Source: JBFJVZ01 sp041623895 (GTDB lineage Bacteria > Planctomycetota > Planctomycetia > Pirellulales > Pirellulaceae). From it: DNA of 17,169 nucleotides. Below the pieces are notes generated by a model, which was not told the DNA's origin, did not search any database, and was given only the letters and a program-made list of their open reading frames with translations. Positions 15,474 to 17,169 of the stretch are shown here, one piece after another. The stretch spans positions 1 to 17,169 of the forward strand of contig JBFJVZ010000122.1 of the NCBI GenBank assembly GCA_041623895.1. Direction: 5' to 3'. Each line of letters opens with the position of its first letter. The stretch's first letter is position 1. Made by a program: the position numbers and the translations under genes.

Positions 15474-16894
15474 GTAATCACACGCACAACGTTGTTTGTC
15501 CCGGACCGGACGGATTCAAGTCGGGTCGTCGCGGCTTCATGCGTTTTGGGATTGCCGGATTCGCAAGCCTCAGCCTGCCGGGAATGTTGCGGCTGCGGGC
15601 GGCAAGCGAACTGGAACCCGGCAGCGAAAAAAAGGCGGTCATTCTGGTTTGGAAACCGGGCGGATGTTCGCACATCGATACTTACGATCCCAAACCGGAC
15701 GCCGCGGTTGAGTACCGAGGACCGTTCGGCACGATCGCGACCAAGGTGCCGGGAATGCGGTTCACAGAACTGCTGCCGCTGCAGGCAAAGATCGCGGACA
15801 AATTCACCGTGCTGCGCAGTATGTATCAAGGTGCCGGCGGACATCCGGCCGGATCGATGCAAATGTTTTCCGGTGATAAAGACACTCGGGATAAGCCCAA
15901 ACCAAAGCTGCCTGACTGGATGTCGGTCACCAACTATTTGCGGTCCCAGCAAGGACCTCGCACGAATCCCTTGCCGGCTTACGTCGGCATCAATCCACCG
16001 ACCTCTTACAACGGCCCGGCCTACTTGGGCGACGCCTATGGACCTTTTTCGGTGACCGGCGACCCGAATGCGCCTAATTTTGTCGTCCCCAACATCGGCT
16101 TGACCGATCAAAGCGAAGTTGATCGACTGCAACGTCGCGTCAGTTTGCGTCAAAAACTGGATACGCTGGAGCGTGCCTTCGACGTCCAGGGAGAACTGGG
16201 AGCCCTGGATGAGTTTGAAACGCAAGCAATGACTTTGCTGACCAATCCCAAAACAAAAGACGCGTTTGACTTGACCAAGGAAGACGACAAAACTCGCGAT
16301 CGTTACGGCCGCAATACCTGGGGACAACAGCTATTGATGGCGCGGCGGTTGGTCGAAGCGGGCGTGGACGTGATCACATCCAGCTTGCGTGGCCCGCTGT
16401 GCGGACGCGTCAACAACTGGGACGATCACGCCGTCAATCATCACGTTTTTGATGCCTTGCGGTTCCGCTCCGAAGCTTATGACCAGGCCGTCAGCGCGCT
16501 GATCGAAGACATCTACCGGCGAGGTCTGGACAAGCGAGTTTTGGTGGTCGTCACCGGCGAATTCGGTCGTACACCGAAAGTCAATTATCAACCCAGTACC
16601 GGAGCGGGAAACGCCAGCGCCCCGGCGGGCACGAAACAACCGGGCCGCGACCATTGGCCCAGGGCCTTTTCCAACATCTGGGCCGGCGGCGGACTCGATA
16701 CCGGACGCTTCATCGGAGCGACCGACAAACGCGGTGAAGACTCGATCGAAAGACGCTGCAGCGCCCACGATTTTCTGGCCACCATCTATCATCACCTCGG
16801 CATCGATTCTTCCAAAGTCTTTATCCAAGACAACAACGGAAGACCAACGCCCATCGTCGACAAAGGCCGACCGATTCGCGAACTGGTGGCGTAG
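15470..16894 (+). CDS. DUF1501 protein with Tat signal (sulfatase/phosphatase-like fold)
   Basis: The 474-residue product starts with a twin-arginine export signal (SGRRGFMRFGIAGFASLSLP, arginines at 20 and 21), implying folding, perhaps with a cofactor, before export. DUF1501 hallmarks are LVWKPGGCSHIDTYDPKP at about 59-76, LPLQAKIADKFTVLRSM, GGHPAGS, VVVTGEFGRTPKVN at about 359-372 and PGRDHWP. DUF1501 proteins are distantly related to the alkaline phosphatase/sulfatase superfamily. Their activity is not established, and no formylglycine-type CxPxR motif is visible. ATG 15470 overlaps the stop of the PPC gene (ATGA), so the two are translationally coupled. DUF1501 next to DUF1549/DUF1553 genes is a recurrent planctomycete and verrucomicrobial pairing. 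A perfect palindrome CCGAATTCGG (16895-16904) follows the stop directly. Confidence 0.9.
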   Translation: MSNHTHNVVCPGPDGFKSGRRGFMRFGIAGFASLSLPGMLRLRAASELEPGSEKKAVILVWKPGGCSHIDTYDPKPDAAVEYRGPFGTIATKVPGMRFTELLPLQAKIADKFTVLRSMYQGAGGHPAGSMQMFSGDKDTRDKPKPKLPDWMSVTNYLRSQQGPRTNPLPAYVGINPPTSYNGPAYLGDAYGPFSVTGDPNAPNFVVPNIGLTDQSEVDRLQRRVSLRQKLDTLERAFDVQGELGALDEFETQAMTLLTNPKTKDAFDLTKEDDKTRDRYGRNTWGQQLLMARRLVEAGVDVITSSLRGPLCGRVNNWDDHAVNHHVFDALRFRSEAYDQAVSALIEDIYRRGLDKRVLVVVTGEFGRTPKVNYQPSTGAGNASAPAGTKQPGRDHWPRAFSNIWAGGGLDTGRFIGATDKRGEDSIERRCSAHDFLATIYHHLGIDSSKVFIQDNNGRPTPIVDKGRPIRELVA

Positions 16895-17169
16895 CCGAAT
16901 TCGGGGTCGTCGTAGTCGTATGCCAGGACAAGGAGAGTGTTCGGCTTTTCAGTTGTTAGTTTGCAAGGAATGGCAATACCCTCTCTCCGGGCCCTCGGGG
17001 CATTGGTGTCTACACAACTTAATTGCGTTCCTATCGAAGGGGATTTAGCTGCGGAGCAGCGACAGAATGTAGCCTGGGGTCAGATTGGCGAGCTTCAGCG
17101 AGTCAATCGCAGCCCCAGGTTCTCGCACGAACACCAACACTCGTCTCAGCTCGATTTGGCGGCAACGCC
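16895..17169. repeat. Downstream region with CCTGGGG/CCCCAGG inverted repeat, probable dispersed repeat edge
   Basis: CCTGGGG (17073-17079) is the inverse of CCCCAGG (17113-17119) across 33 bases, with an extra A-T pair outside. Both strands are open through this stretch. The plus strand runs from ATG 16970 to the window end (MAIPSLRALGALVSTQLN...). The minus strand runs from the window end to a TAA at 17045-17047 (...SLKLANLTPGYILSLLRS). The overlap of two long frames and the GACAGAATGTAGCCTGGGG phrase resemble intergenic repeats I recall from Rhodopirellula genomes. A partial minus-strand gene remains possible. Confidence 0.4.

Noticed and set aside
15392..16327. 311-residue minus-strand open frame opposite the DUF1501 gene
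   Set aside because: Antisense shadow of a well-supported gene. The translation has no recognisable domain.

Overview
The window looks like chromosomal DNA from a planctomycete of the Rhodopirellula/Pirellulales type. The evidence is a secreted DUF1549/DUF1553 protein, a PPC-repeat protein and a Tat-exported DUF1501 protein in one gene block, a PEP-CTERM surface protein, weak or missing Shine-Dalgarno sites before many starts, long gene-poor gaps, and GC-rich structured intergenic elements. All recognisable complete genes are on the plus strand. The left edge carries the 5' part of a minus-strand gene that runs off the window. No tRNA, rRNA, CRISPR array, integrase or transposase was seen.

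Layout. Bases 1-369 (minus): start of an exported BON-domain protein. Bases 370-933: gene-poor divergent region with a hairpin-forming GC-rich repeat and two 14-bp-period tandem duplications. One of these duplications appears to have shifted the reading frame at the 5' end of the next gene. Bases 934-2106: M20D amidohydrolase. Bases 2282-3319: PEP-CTERM beta-propeller-like protein with its own promoter. Bases 3567-4706: YbdK-type carboxylate-amine ligase (GCS2 family). Bases 4707-5073: unexplained spacer. Bases 5074-6192: two-TM potassium channel with a cytosolic RCK domain. Bases 6281-7228: ADP-ribosylglycohydrolase.

Bases 7300-9937 form a tight three-gene operon with ATGA overlaps: madL, madM (two-subunit malonate carrier) and an ACSF3/MatB-like malonyl-CoA synthetase. 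Together they would import malonate and activate it to malonyl-CoA. No malonate or malonyl-CoA decarboxylase gene is visible, so the product may feed fatty-acid or polyketide synthesis rather than catabolism. An exported alpha/beta hydrolase (9978-10802) follows.

Bases 10933-16894 form a second block: DUF1549/DUF1553 protein with two cytochrome-like Cys motifs, a two-PPC-domain protein with a C-terminal coiled coil, and a Tat-signal DUF1501 protein. All three are exported, and the last two overlap by 4 bp. A perfect 12-bp inverted repeat lies between the first and second genes. The function of this module is not established. The last 275 bases hold no confident gene but contain a CCTGGGG/CCCCAGG inverted repeat with open frames on both strands, probably the edge of a dispersed repeat.
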